The translations under genes and the position numbers were made by a program. The notes below the pieces were generated by a model. That model was not told the DNA's origin. It did no database searches and saw nothing but the letters and a program-made list of their open reading frames with translations. From assembly GCA_031411655.1 (NCBI GenBank), contig JANOBM010000301.1, positions 62,001 through 126,000 on the forward strand: 64,000 nucleotides of DNA, in the 5' to 3' direction. Below, piece after piece: positions 34,642 to 44,114 of this stretch; within the stretch, counting starts at the first letter, position 1; every line of letters starts with the position of its first letter. This DNA is from UBA6163 sp031411655 (GTDB lineage: Bacteria > Planctomycetota > Planctomycetia > Pirellulales > Pirellulaceae).

Positions 34642-35805
34642 ATGGATTCGGCGTTAAGCCAACTTACCGCTCTTGCCGGAGGAGCAGTGGTGCATGCTTG
34701 CCAATCTCACGCAGTATCGCTGTCTTATGGCGACTTTGATTGCGCCGAAGCAATCCTCCAATCAGAACTAAAGTCAGTGGGTGGTACCGATCGCGAGGCT
34801 TTGGCAGCTTTTTACGGAGCTTGGCTCGGATGCTGGGCCATCGCGGAATTGGGTGCCCATTGGACGGGCCTCCATGAACCCTACGCCCCGAGACTGAAGG
34901 TGGGCGGTGTCACCTGTAGCCCGATCGATGCGATTGAACGTTACCTTTCGCAAGTCAAACAGAGTCCGGGCATTCGCGAGCTCGCTAAGCAAATGACGGA
35001 TTGGAAGAAAGAAACAATCCAGCATTCGGTCGCAAGCTCTGTCAATCACCTTGCTTGGAATGAGCTTGCAAACGACATGCGATTTGCGGGTGCGATACCG
35101 TTGCCTCCCGATCAAGCGAGCGCGATTGCGGCGCTTGATCCATGGATATCAGCTGATTGGGTCCCCGGATGCCGGTTGCTATGCCTTGGAGCAGGTGGAG
35201 GCAGGCAAGGTCCTCTCCATGCGATCGCGGGAGCAGTCGTGACAGTTGTCGATATCAGTGAGAAACAACTCGACCATGATCGGAGGATCGCGGCAGATCG
35301 GGGACTATTGCTTCAATGTCTGTGTGGAAATGCCGAGCGGTTGGATCACCTGAGAGATGAGAGCTTCGACGTGGTCGTTCAACCCGTTAGTACATGTTAC
35401 CTGAAAGACGTGCATCGCATGTATGCTGAAATCGCTCGCGTCCTTCGTCCCGGGGGCCTTTATGTGGTTCAGCATAAGCACCCGTCTTCATTGCTGGCGA
35501 CGGGTACCAGTAGAGATGACTACCGTATAGCTACTCCGATGATCGATGGTCGTCCATTGCCTGCGTTGAGTGAAGATCTGGCTCAGCAGACGCCTCAACG
35601 TGAACGCGACATGATCGAGTATCCTCATTCGATGGACACATTGATCGGCGGACTTTGCAACGCTGGTTTCATCATCGCTGGTTTCTCAGAGCCACCAAGG
35701 GCCGATGCTTTCGCCACGCATGAATCACTTGAATTTCAGGCGTGCTTTCTACCGCCTTATTTTCGACTCAAGGCGATTCGCAAGGAATCTTTGACCGAAA
35801 ACTGA
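34642..35805 (+). CDS. Class I SAM-dependent methyltransferase
   Basis: From this ATG the product is 387 residues; a TTG at 34606 would extend it 12 residues into the previous gene. The C-terminal half is a Rossmann-fold methyltransferase. Motif I is LLCLGAGGGRQGPLHAIAG, with VTVVDISEKQLDHD as the acidic ribose-binding strand and FDVVVQPVSTCYLKDVHRMY as motif IV. VLRPGGLYVVQHKHPSS follows. The N-terminal 130 residues are helical and unrelated to the catalytic fold, possibly substrate-specific. It probably forms an operon with the CelD-type acetyltransferase upstream. The 3' end overlaps the convergent GT-C gene by 38 bp. Substrate is unknown. Confidence 0.85.
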   Translation: MDSALSQLTALAGGAVVHACQSHAVSLSYGDFDCAEAILQSELKSVGGTDREALAAFYGAWLGCWAIAELGAHWTGLHEPYAPRLKVGGVTCSPIDAIERYLSQVKQSPGIRELAKQMTDWKKETIQHSVASSVNHLAWNELANDMRFAGAIPLPPDQASAIAALDPWISADWVPGCRLLCLGAGGGRQGPLHAIAGAVVTVVDISEKQLDHDRRIAADRGLLLQCLCGNAERLDHLRDESFDVVVQPVSTCYLKDVHRMYAEIARVLRPGGLYVVQHKHPSSLLATGTSRDDYRIATPMIDGRPLPALSEDLAQQTPQRERDMIEYPHSMDTLIGGLCNAGFIIAGFSEPPRADAFATHESLEFQACFLPPYFRLKAIRKESLTEN

Positions 35806-37183
35806 GAAGGGACGAAATCCCTAGTCCTCCCACGATACCCATGAGCGGTTCTGCAACTAAACGGTATCGGTAAGCCGGTATTTCGATCGCAGCTGTGACG
35901 AAAGCAAAGTAACCAATCATTGCGCCAAGCCACCATCCGATCCACCAATCTTTCCGGCTGAGTACTAGCGTGATCCATGACAAGAACAATCCCAACGAAA
36001 CTGCCATGTTGGCGAACAGATTCGGTGCGAACCGCAACCTTCGAAGGTATGTTTCAAGCCAGTTCGGATAACGCCACCAGTCCTGGCTTTTGGGAAGTTC
36101 CGCTTCACTTGTAAATGTAGGTGGTTCATCCGCTATGCAACGGAAAAAGTTAACCGTACGACGCACGAACCGCTCTAGCCACGTTCTTAGGTCAGAGCCA
36201 ATCGCTTGTGCCGCTACGGACTTCATCAGGTGGTCAGCCTTATCATCAGCCATCCCCGATTTGACAAGGGCGTTCGAAACGTCCCACGTGTTGGAAAGAT
36301 TGGCTTCGGGATGAGCTATAAGGACAAGTTGTCGTAAGCGTTTGGCTTCCGGAGTGGTGGGTAATGGTAGCCCGGCACCGGCTTGATCTTGAAACGTCAC
36401 TATCCAGATATTGCGTCCAACAAACTCAGTGACAAACGGCCGGCCAAACATGGTTGCATTGCGAATACACCACGGGGCGAGAAGGAGGCCGGTGACGATT
36501 GCCATGAGGGCAAGCAAACTGACTGTACGCCTAGGGAAGTGGTGTTCGGCATCGTCATCCGCTTGGTCGGTTCGCTTCGTCAGTAAGATTGGAAAAAACA
36601 GAAAGAAGTGAGCGACCCAGAGCCACTGCGCAACCGGACGGACGAGAATTGTCGTCCCGAGGACCAAGCCACCGGCAACTGCCCAGCGCCAATTGCTAGG
36701 CTTTTTCCAAAGGCCTACCACGCAGGCAACATGCGCCATCAGTAGAAAAACAAAGAGTGATTCGCCGAGGACGGCGCGGGCAAAATAGTAACGGGAGATC
36801 CCGGTGGCAGTAATGATCGCAACGGCATTGGAAGCCACACGACCACGGTCGTCGCCTACCAAGTGATACGCGATAAAAGCACACAGTGGCACTAGCGACA
36901 CACACATCGCGGCCTGGATCGCAATCAACAGCAACAAAGCCTTTGGCCCGGCAATGAATTGACATAAACCGATCAACCACGGGTAACCAGGAGTTCGATA
37001 GGCGATATCGTGCTGTTCCAGCCACAGATCACCACCGGCCACCGATTGACCATATTGCCAATAGGACTCCGCGTCGAGGACTACCGCTGCTGGGCCATCA
37101 AGTACGACTGCCATCGCGACCATCGATGAAAAAATTGTTGCGGCTAAGACCGTAACAGTGATCGGTTTTATAAAGTCGTTCAC
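35768..37183 (-). CDS. GT-C-type membrane glycosyltransferase-like protein
   Basis: A 471-residue polytopic membrane protein. Features are an N-terminal hydrophobic segment, an early acidic loop DAESYWQYGQSVAGG followed by AYRTPGYPWLIGL, multiple helices, and a cytoplasmic or periplasmic loop around 250-370. The arrangement (Asp-Ala-x-x-Tyr, then RTPGYP) matches the PMT_2/GT39-related family seen in many planctomycetes. It would transfer a sugar from a polyprenyl-phosphate donor. Its start overlaps the stop of the kinase gene by 4 bp (ATGA), which implies translational coupling. Being driven in one operon with a signalling kinase suggests regulated modification of the envelope. Confidence 0.75.
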   Translation of the reverse strand: MNDFIKPITVTVLAATIFSSMVAMAVVLDGPAAVVLDAESYWQYGQSVAGGDLWLEQHDIAYRTPGYPWLIGLCQFIAGPKALLLLIAIQAAMCVSLVPLCAFIAYHLVGDDRGRVASNAVAIITATGISRYYFARAVLGESLFVFLLMAHVACVVGLWKKPSNWRWAVAGGLVLGTTILVRPVAQWLWVAHFFLFFPILLTKRTDQADDDAEHHFPRRTVSLLALMAIVTGLLLAPWCIRNATMFGRPFVTEFVGRNIWIVTFQDQAGAGLPLPTTPEAKRLRQLVLIAHPEANLSNTWDVSNALVKSGMADDKADHLMKSVAAQAIGSDLRTWLERFVRRTVNFFRCIADEPPTFTSEAELPKSQDWWRYPNWLETYLRRLRFAPNLFANMAVSLGLFLSWITLVLSRKDWWIGWWLGAMIGYFAFVTAAIEIPAYRYRLVAEPLMGIVGGLGISSLLSFRSKIPCESP

Positions 37184-40100
37184 AATGATGGGTTGTCACC
37201 AAAACCGGGAATCAGCATAGCCGCCATTCGATCTCCTCTGACCACTTGTTGTGCGTTCCATCGGCACTCGCTTTCACTGCGATCCGCTCCAGTAATCGTC
37301 GCCAAGTGATGCATCGCTGCGGTTTCGAATAGGTGCATATTGCAGCGCTTGAGCAGAGTGACCGCGAATCTTAGTTTTTCCATTGACGGACGGAGGTCAC
37401 CGGCGACATGATCGCAAGCGGCGTCGACCGCCATTGCAATGGCTGTTGCCCATGGTGCCTTTTCTTGACGAAGCAAAGCTATCTCCCGCCTTGCCCGTGC
37501 CAGGAGTTCGACTCGATGATTGCTCGTCTCGGCGACCGCAATCAAGGTACGTATCGCAACTTGCCGGTGATCGATGCGCACCTGCTGAACTTGCGATAGG
37601 AATTCTCGTTTGTAATTTTTCCATTGACCTTCGATGGTTGTCATCGCCTCGGAGGCACAATTCTGGTAGAGCAGCGTATAGGTTTTCGCCAAGACATAAT
37701 TGTGGTGTTGAATGAAAAATCCGCCGTCAGAGAGACGGCCGTGATCCTCAGACAATCGCCTGATCGACTCCTGCGGGCAATCTCTGGCTAGTTCCAAGTG
37801 AGCCATGACTTGGGTTCCATAATTGAGCATCGCATACAAGTCGTCTGATTCTTGAGCCGCACGCATGAGCTCAGGTTGTCGACGACGAAGCTCGATCAGG
37901 TTGCCTTGATACTGAAGCGACCAAAGTGCGAATGTCCTTGCAGTGGTCAACTCCCACGTTGCGCCGCGGCAACTCTCATCACCCAGATAGCGAATGGCGG
38001 TGTCGCAATTGCTGAGTGATACCGAATATTGTCCACGCAGTAGGGCGGAGATTCCTCGCGACATGGAGAGCATGGCACGTGAATAGGGTTCGCGGCGGAC
38101 AGTAGCGATCTCGCGGCATGCTGCGAGTACGCGACAAGTTGCAGACCTGCTTCTACTGCCGCCGATTGCGACCTGTCCGATATAGGCTGCAAGGTCCCTC
38201 GGAATGGTTGATGTTGACCCAGCTCGAAGAGAGCGGCAGAGCGTTTCGGCGATATAAAATGACCCGCGAAGCGGATCGACGAGGCTAAACCCTGCGGCTG
38301 CCGACCAACAGGCCTCAATCTTCGCTTCGTCGGTTTTGTTCGGCTTGCGATGGACTGTAGTTTCGGCGAGTTTTAACCCCCGAAGTCGCAAGTAGCCCGC
38401 TCGAACAAGTAGCCCCAGCACTGCCGTAACTCGACTCTTGGGAAACGGCAATCGATAATGTTCGAGCACGTTCCGCAGGGTCGCGGTGCCTTCCACGACG
38501 TGGCCACTCGTTAAAAAACGATGCGCAGCGAGTTGCTGGAGTCGTGGTCGGTCGGACGGTTCGGCGGATGCTGCGGCTTGCATGTATTGCTTTGCTGCCT
38601 CAGCGGAACGCGACGCATTTGCGAGTGAATTGGCTAGCCCCAGTCGCAGTGTGTGCTCATGTCTGCCGGTGGGGTTCAACAAATCGATAGCGAACTGGTA
38701 GTACTCCGCAGCACGGCGAAAAGCCAGAGTCGAGTCAGCGATCGCGGCCGCTAGTTCATAACACTGGCCAGCGCGAATTCTTTCTCCACCTCGGCGATAA
38801 AGATCCGCTAGAAATTCGACATCACGATTCCCTTGATTGCGATTATCGGGATCACGGTCGACTTGGTGTGCTAGAACCAAGCAATGAGCGGCCAACCGCG
38901 TTTCGCTCAAACCATTGCGCACTGTTTCTCGGATCTTGTCATGGAAGGGTTCGACTCTTCGAAGATCACCGAGGCGACGAATGAAACGTTTGATTCGTAG
39001 GGATCGAATGATGCCAAGGGTACCGTGCTGGATACCGACAGCACTTTCAAGATCAACTTCGTCGACTGGCCGCCCCGCAGCGGCGAGCAGCTCAAGTGCA
39101 ACTTTCTCATCGGGGTTGAGCGATTGAACGCGATCCTCAATGACGCTGGTCAGCGTCCAGATTGCAGGATTGCCAATAGGCTTGTTTTCCGTACGTTCTT
39201 GCTGAACCAGGTGCTCTACCAACATTCGGATAAACAGCGGATCTCCGTTTGCCTCATCCGCAATCCGGGTTGCATTCTCAAGAGGTTCGACGTCATGGCG
39301 AATGAGCAACGATGAGGCTAGACGTATGGATTCATCGCGAGACAATCGATCGATGGAAAGTTCGATCTGGTTGCAAAGTTGCCTTGCATCATCGGGCTTC
39401 AAACGACTTTTGCGTACAAGTTTCAAGCATCCGTTAGATTCTGCGTCTTCACTTCGATGGGTGGTCAAGAACAATGCAGCCGGCATTTCATCCGTTCGAA
39501 GCAATTCCCGAAAAATGAGCGCCGTATCGTCATCTCCTAGCTGCAGATCGTCAACAAAAATAACCAGCGCTGTAAAGTGCGATAAGCGACAGAGCATTTC
39601 CCGCAATGCCTCAATCCCTTTTTGCCTTCGTTCTCGCGGATCACCATGTCGGGAGGTCGATCGAAGTCGATGCTTCTCCATGCCCACTACATCACTGAGC
39701 ACGGGGAAAACTTGGCATAGTAGCTCAACGTTCAACGGCAAGACACGTTCGATTTCGTTCTTCGGTAAACGATGGAGGTAGGTGGCAAGTGCATCGACCA
39801 CGCTATCGAAGCCTCGATATGCGACTGCTTCGTTTTCGTAGCATCTACCCCGGAGAACTACGACGGGCTCTTGCTTGTGCAAATGCGATAAAAAGTGATC
39901 GATCAGGGCGGTTTTGCCGATTCCACTGCAGCCCGACACGAGGATGACGCGGGTTTCGCCTTGTCGAACATCGCCCCAGGCCGAACGCAGCACATCCAGT
40001 TCTTTCTCTCTACCAATCCAGATGGACGAAGCGATCGCGGTATGATCTCGCGCCTGTAGTCGATCGAGGATGTCCTCGCCCGATGGTCGGTCAAGCGGAT

Positions 40101-40953
40101 CCGGAGATAAAAGCAGGCAGCAAAGTTCGCTTAAATCCGCTGGAACGCCGCTCACAAGATCACGAGGAGTGGGGCCGGATCGATTTCTCTTTTCAGCGAT
40201 CAAATCCTTCAATTGGTGACTCTGAAAGGCTCGTTCGCCCGTCAATGCTTCAAATAGCATCACACCAACGGCGTACCAGTCACAAGCTGGTCCGATCGCC
40301 CTACCCTGAGCTTGTTCCGGTGCCATGAAGTAGGGTGTTCCCGCCAGTTCACGATGGCTTTGGCGAAACTCAGACAGATCTGTCTCGACCGTTAAACCCA
40401 TGTCTAAAATGACCACTCGCCCTTCGCTAGTCACCAAGACATTGGATGGTTTGATGTCGCGGTGGATGAGGCCAGCTTGGTGTAAAGCGACGAGTCCCTC
40501 TGCGAGTTGGCGGAGTGAGTGGCGCAACCGGTCCTCGCTGAATGGTAAGCTTGGAGCTGCAGCGACACTTTCGAAGCTTGACCGGACATATTCGTCAAAC
40601 GTTTGTCCCTTCAGCACTTCCATTGTGAAGAACGGAGTGCGTCCGGTGGTATCCAATTCGCCGAGGCGAACAAGGTTATGATGCGCAAGGTCTGCGACAA
40701 TGCGGAACTCGGACTTCAATCGAGCAATCGAAGACGAGTTGCCATGCTGAAGAGTTTTCAGCGCAACTGGCGGTCCACCGTGGATGGGCTCGGCGAGGTA
40801 AACAATCCCCATCCCGCCGCGACCGAGCTGCCTGATGAGCCGATAATTTCCAATCGTTGAAGTCGCTTGCTCGCCCGTCGATACATCGGTCGCATAGAGA
40901 TCAACCGGCAAAACCGTATGGTTAGGATCGTTTGGGGAACCCTGGGGATTCAT
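37180..40953 (-). CDS. Serine/threonine protein kinase fused to AAA ATPase and helical-repeat domain (PknK/AfsR-like architecture)
   Basis: A 1257-residue soluble protein. The N-terminal kinase domain (about 36-300) has the G-loop GRGGMG (44-49), VALK with K66, HRDIKPSN with catalytic D166 and APE at 211-213. The Mg-binding DFG is replaced by DMG (184-186). It is followed by a predicted ATPase (about 312-600) with IWIGREKELDVLR, Walker A GCSGIGKT (341-348) and Walker B ALVIFVDDLQ (D468/D469). The remaining 650 residues are alpha-helical with TPR-like repeats. This is the PknK or large ATP-binding regulator layout: kinase, STAND/AAA, helical sensor. There is no transmembrane helix and no DNA-binding domain. 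The downstream GT-C gene overlaps by 4 bp. Confidence 0.9.
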   Translation of the reverse strand: MNPQGSPNDPNHTVLPVDLYATDVSTGEQATSTIGNYRLIRQLGRGGMGIVYLAEPIHGGPPVALKTLQHGNSSSIARLKSEFRIVADLAHHNLVRLGELDTTGRTPFFTMEVLKGQTFDEYVRSSFESVAAAPSLPFSEDRLRHSLRQLAEGLVALHQAGLIHRDIKPSNVLVTSEGRVVILDMGLTVETDLSEFRQSHRELAGTPYFMAPEQAQGRAIGPACDWYAVGVMLFEALTGERAFQSHQLKDLIAEKRNRSGPTPRDLVSGVPADLSELCCLLLSPDPLDRPSGEDILDRLQARDHTAIASSIWIGREKELDVLRSAWGDVRQGETRVILVSGCSGIGKTALIDHFLSHLHKQEPVVVLRGRCYENEAVAYRGFDSVVDALATYLHRLPKNEIERVLPLNVELLCQVFPVLSDVVGMEKHRLRSTSRHGDPRERRQKGIEALREMLCRLSHFTALVIFVDDLQLGDDDTALIFRELLRTDEMPAALFLTTHRSEDAESNGCLKLVRKSRLKPDDARQLCNQIELSIDRLSRDESIRLASSLLIRHDVEPLENATRIADEANGDPLFIRMLVEHLVQQERTENKPIGNPAIWTLTSVIEDRVQSLNPDEKVALELLAAAGRPVDEVDLESAVGIQHGTLGIIRSLRIKRFIRRLGDLRRVEPFHDKIRETVRNGLSETRLAAHCLVLAHQVDRDPDNRNQGNRDVEFLADLYRRGGERIRAGQCYELAAAIADSTLAFRRAAEYYQFAIDLLNPTGRHEHTLRLGLANSLANASRSAEAAKQYMQAAASAEPSDRPRLQQLAAHRFLTSGHVVEGTATLRNVLEHYRLPFPKSRVTAVLGLLVRAGYLRLRGLKLAETTVHRKPNKTDEAKIEACWSAAAGFSLVDPLRGSFYIAETLCRSLRAGSTSTIPRDLAAYIGQVAIGGSRSRSATCRVLAACREIATVRREPYSRAMLSMSRGISALLRGQYSVSLSNCDTAIRYLGDESCRGATWELTTARTFALWSLQYQGNLIELRRRQPELMRAAQESDDLYAMLNYGTQVMAHLELARDCPQESIRRLSEDHGRLSDGGFFIQHHNYVLAKTYTLLYQNCASEAMTTIEGQWKNYKREFLSQVQQVRIDHRQVAIRTLIAVAETSNHRVELLARARREIALLRQEKAPWATAIAMAVDAACDHVAGDLRPSMEKLRFAVTLLKRCNMHLFETAAMHHLATITGADRSESECRWNAQQVVRGDRMAAMLIPGFGDNPSL

Positions 40954-40969
40954 TGATTGTTGCCAACCA

Positions 40970-41233
40970 CTAGATGCCTATTTGTGACAAAGCGTCAGCA
41001 ATCCGCCCCACCGTATTTTTGAGGACGGGGTGAGAGTCCGGTAAATGATAAACCGCCTCTTGCAGTCGCTGGACCAGCGACTGCGAGCCACTCGCATGAG
41101 GCTGCGAAAGGGTAGTTTCGATTTCTTCGACTGCCTGCCGTAACTTGCTAACCATTTCTTCGTCGAGCTCACTTTGGGCAGACAGTTCAATGTGTAGTTG
41201 TTCGAGCAGCTCAACCACTTTCTGCTTTTGCAT
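40970..41233 (-). CDS. DUF4404 family protein
   Basis: The 87-residue product starts MQKQKVVELLEQLHIELSAQ; an AAGGGGA Shine-Dalgarno sequence lies about 9 nt upstream, favouring this ATG over an in-frame one at 41266. The protein is all-helical and acidic (VSKLRQAVEEIETTLSQP, ending KNTVGRIADALSQIGI), which matches the DUF4404 family of small proteins common in planctomycetes and proteobacteria. A coiled-coil-like role is plausible. It ends 16 bp before the kinase start on the same strand, so it is probably the first gene of a three-gene operon with the kinase and GT-C genes. Confidence 0.85.
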   Translation of the reverse strand: MQKQKVVELLEQLHIELSAQSELDEEMVSKLRQAVEEIETTLSQPHASGSQSLVQRLQEAVYHLPDSHPVLKNTVGRIADALSQIGI

Positions 41234-41459
41234 CGCTTCATTCCCCTTAGAACACGAACTAGTCATGCAACTCAGTGTACCTTGACGCCTCTCCTCATGG
41301 CAGAGCCGAGTTTACTTTCTAGCCAACTGCCGTCGTGTTTTTGGACGTCAAAAGTGTCCCTTGTGAGTCATTAGCGACGCTTCAATGCCTATTAGGTAGA
41401 TCAGGCACCAGGCAATCCTAGTGAAAGCTTGTCGCCAAAAAGTTGAGACGTTAGGTTGA

Positions 41460-42875
41460 GTGCACAGTTACTCGTGGGCGGCGAGATTCGCAAGGTACAT
41501 GACCTTTGAATGGCATTTTTTGCACCTCACTCGTGAACGACCCAAGGATAGTGCAGTGTACAGATTCGACGATTTTCAGATTCGTTCGCTGGGCGAGTGT
41601 CGAATCGATTCGCCACTCATTCCACTGTTGGATTACCGGCAACATTCGGTGAACTATGTTGACGAAGCAGATCGAATCGTCGTCGACAATACGGTTTCGG
41701 CCCTCAATGCCGTCGGGCTGCCGGTTGATCAAATGTACGGTCTCGAACCAGCAGGTGCGAGGCGTAAGATTTATTTTGATCCCACCAAAACTCGCGCGGG
41801 AATCGTTACCTGTGGAGGGCTGTGTCCGGGATTGAATAATGTCATTCGTTCGCTCGTTGTCGAGTTGATGCGGATGTATGGTGTTCCTCGCGTCTATGGG
41901 TTCTGTAGCGGTTACCAGGGTTTCATTCCGCGATTTAAACGCCCTGTCCTTGAACTAACCCCTTCATCGGTGACCGATATCAACGAACAGGGAGGTACGA
42001 TTCTTGGTTCGTCTCGAGGGGAGCAAAGTGCGGAAGAGATCGTTGATTGCCTGGATCGAATGGGCATCAACATCTTGTTCGTAATCGGCGGTGACGGGAC
42101 GATACGCGGAGCGATGGGAGTCGTTGCTGAAATCCGGAAGCGAAATTTGAAGATATCGGTAGTGGGAATTCCAAAAACGATCGATAACGACATCCTTTTT
42201 GTTGACCAGAGTTTCGGTTTCCAAACCGCGTTCAGCGAAGCGGCCAAGGCGATTCGAGCAGCACACGTGGAAGCCTGCGGGGCTCCGGGAGGCGTTGGGT
42301 TGGTGAAGTTGATGGGGCGACACAGTGGTTTTATCGCTTGTTATGCATCACTTGCCATGAGCGATGCGAATATCGTGCTCATTCCCGAAGTCCCGTTTGA
42401 ACTCGAAGGGGATAACGGCTTGCTCGTATGCCTCAAGCGGCGTCTGGAACGCCGTGGCCATGCCGTCATCGTCGTCGCCGAAGGTGCCGGTCAAGGTTTG
42501 ATGCAGGCGAGTGAACAAACCGATGCGTCGGGGAACAAACGACTGAGCGATATTGGGATGTGGCTGAGGGATCGAATCACGAAATACTTTGCGGACAATC
42601 ACTTGGAGTTAAACCTCAAGTATATCGATCCGAGTTACAGCATTCGAAGTGTTCCCGCCAATCCCTACGACAGCGTCTTTTGCACTCGGCTGGCACACAA
42701 CGCGGTTCACGCCGCGATGTGTGGTAGAACAGAAATGGTGGTCAGTCGCTGGCATACGCGTTTTGTCCATGTACCGATGGCCTTGGCAATTCGCGAACGA
42801 AATTGCGTCGATCCTAACGGCGACTTGTGGATGACCGTGCTTGAGTCGACCGGGCAGCCGCCTAGGTTCCAATAA
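41460..42875 (+). CDS. 6-phosphofructokinase, ATP-type motif
   Basis: A 471-residue phosphofructokinase. It contains GIVTCGGLCPGLNN (114-127), GSSRGEQS, the nucleotide-site motif VIGGDGT (210-214) and PKTIDND (238-244), with KLMGRHSGFIACYASL near the substrate site. The Gly in GGDGT, rather than the second Asp of GGDD, favours ATP over pyrophosphate as donor. The long form and PKTIDND place it with plant-type/PPi-related PFKs, so biochemical confirmation would be needed. It starts at GTG (41460); ATG at 41499 is an alternative. It catalyses the fructose-6-phosphate step of glycolysis. The 5' extension of about 100 residues has no obvious motif. Confidence 0.9.
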   Translation: MHSYSWAARFARYMTFEWHFLHLTRERPKDSAVYRFDDFQIRSLGECRIDSPLIPLLDYRQHSVNYVDEADRIVVDNTVSALNAVGLPVDQMYGLEPAGARRKIYFDPTKTRAGIVTCGGLCPGLNNVIRSLVVELMRMYGVPRVYGFCSGYQGFIPRFKRPVLELTPSSVTDINEQGGTILGSSRGEQSAEEIVDCLDRMGINILFVIGGDGTIRGAMGVVAEIRKRNLKISVVGIPKTIDNDILFVDQSFGFQTAFSEAAKAIRAAHVEACGAPGGVGLVKLMGRHSGFIACYASLAMSDANIVLIPEVPFELEGDNGLLVCLKRRLERRGHAVIVVAEGAGQGLMQASEQTDASGNKRLSDIGMWLRDRITKYFADNHLELNLKYIDPSYSIRSVPANPYDSVFCTRLAHNAVHAAMCGRTEMVVSRWHTRFVHVPMALAIRERNCVDPNGDLWMTVLESTGQPPRFQ

Positions 42876-42906
42876 GGACAGTCGTCGCTACCGCAGGTTC
42901 TATCCA

Positions 42907-43659
42907 CTAGGCCGCCCGGCGAAGGCGAACGATAAACGCGGTGCCCTTACCGACGGTGCTTTCAACCCTCATTCGGCCTTGGTGCGCGTCGATTACCTCT
43001 TTGCAGGCTGCTAATCCAAGACCCGTCCCGCCCATGCCCGATTCATCGGGACCGTCTTTGGTTGTGTAGAACGCATCGAAAATATGCGGCAGCTGGTCCC
43101 TTGGTATTCCCGTACCCGTGTCCCGGATCGTCAAGACAACTTCCTGCGCCGGTATATCATCATGGTAGGTGACCGTTATCGTGCCCCCGTTTGGCATCGC
43201 TTGACGTGCGTTGACGAGCAGGTTGATTAGCACTCGTTGGATTTGGTTGCCACTTGCGATGGCTTGCCCTGCGCCCTGCGCAATGTTGGTCTCAACAGCC
43301 ACACGGTATTTCTGCAGGTCACGACTAAGCAGTTCAAGCGTTTCGTCAATGATCTTTGCAATATCCGTCGGTTGCATCGAGTCGGCACGATTCTTTGCCT
43401 GAGCCAGTATCGTACTGGTGATCTTGGCCGCTCGCTGTGATGCGTCAAGGATCTTGGTCAACGCTTTGTCACGGCTCGCGTCATCGCGGTTTCGCAATCC
43501 AAGCTTCGCGTAGTTCATGATCGTCATCAGGACGTTATTGAACTCATGCGTTGCGGTGCCTGTCAGCTCGCCGAGCGTCGCAAGCGATTGCAATCGCCGC
43601 AACTCACGCTCCATTGCTAGCATTTGCGGAGACTCGCCGATTTCAGTCCGTTGAATCAT
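42907..43659 (-). CDS. Orphan sensor histidine kinase (cytoplasmic, no input domain)
   Basis: A 250-residue histidine kinase core. The H-box is SLATLGELTGTATHEFNNVL with phospho-accepting His38; the N-box is RVLINLLVNARQAMPNGG, the G1 box DTGTGIP and the G2 region MGGTGLGLAACKEV. It lacks transmembrane segments, PAS, HAMP or other sensor modules; only a 25-residue helical lead precedes the H-box. The HEFNN form of the H-box is the NtrB/hybrid-type (HisKA with Asn at +3). No response regulator gene adjoins it. It may sense a partner protein, or belong to a phosphorelay encoded elsewhere. It is convergent with the PFK gene. Confidence 0.9.
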   Translation of the reverse strand: MIQRTEIGESPQMLAMERELRRLQSLATLGELTGTATHEFNNVLMTIMNYAKLGLRNRDDASRDKALTKILDASQRAAKITSTILAQAKNRADSMQPTDIAKIIDETLELLSRDLQKYRVAVETNIAQGAGQAIASGNQIQRVLINLLVNARQAMPNGGTITVTYHDDIPAQEVVLTIRDTGTGIPRDQLPHIFDAFYTTKDGPDESGMGGTGLGLAACKEVIDAHQGRMRVESTVGKGTAFIVRLRRAA

Positions 43660-43835
43660 GAAAGTGAAGATCCGAGAAAGGCACAGCGGGAGAGGCGAAC
43701 CATGTTTGACCTATCGGGATAAATCCGCTATCCGCTACATCACCAATTGTCGAAGCGGCAGGAAGGTTTCAAAGGACCTGAATTCGCAAAGCGGAAAGGT
43801 CTACCAAGGTTGCCTGGTCGAGGGAGCGTGCTGGA

Positions 43836-44114
43836 ATGACGAAGATACCCTATGAGGTCGAAGGCACATTGCACGTTGTGGCTAGACTGGTTCAAAGGAT
43901 TCGCGAAGTGCGGAGCCTTGGATTTCAGGTGCGACAAGAATATCTTGGACCGCACGTAGGGAGTTGGTGCGAGATTTCGGGTCGAAAGATTATTTTTCTC
44001 GATTCGTCTCAAACCGCGGCCGACCAATTGGCTGCGTTGAATGAAGCGATTGCCGGTTACAGTCCCGCTCGGGGCGAAACGGTTACATCGTCAGCAGGTT
44101 GCGATACATGTTGA
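43836..44114 (+). CDS. Small hypothetical protein
   Basis: A 92-residue protein with a coding-like composition (starting MTKIPYEVEGTLHVVARLVQ, later GPHVGSWCEISGRKIIFLD). It is soluble, and the GSWCEISGRKIIFLDSSQ strand/turn resembles a conserved core seen in short planctomycete hypotheticals. It ends with Cys-Asp-Thr-Cys. It is divergent from the histidine kinase and overlaps the end of the tadC gene by 32 bp on the opposite strand. The 3' end past the TadC stop may therefore be over-extended. Function is unknown. Confidence 0.65.
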   Translation: MTKIPYEVEGTLHVVARLVQRIREVRSLGFQVRQEYLGPHVGSWCEISGRKIIFLDSSQTAADQLAALNEAIAGYSPARGETVTSSAGCDTC

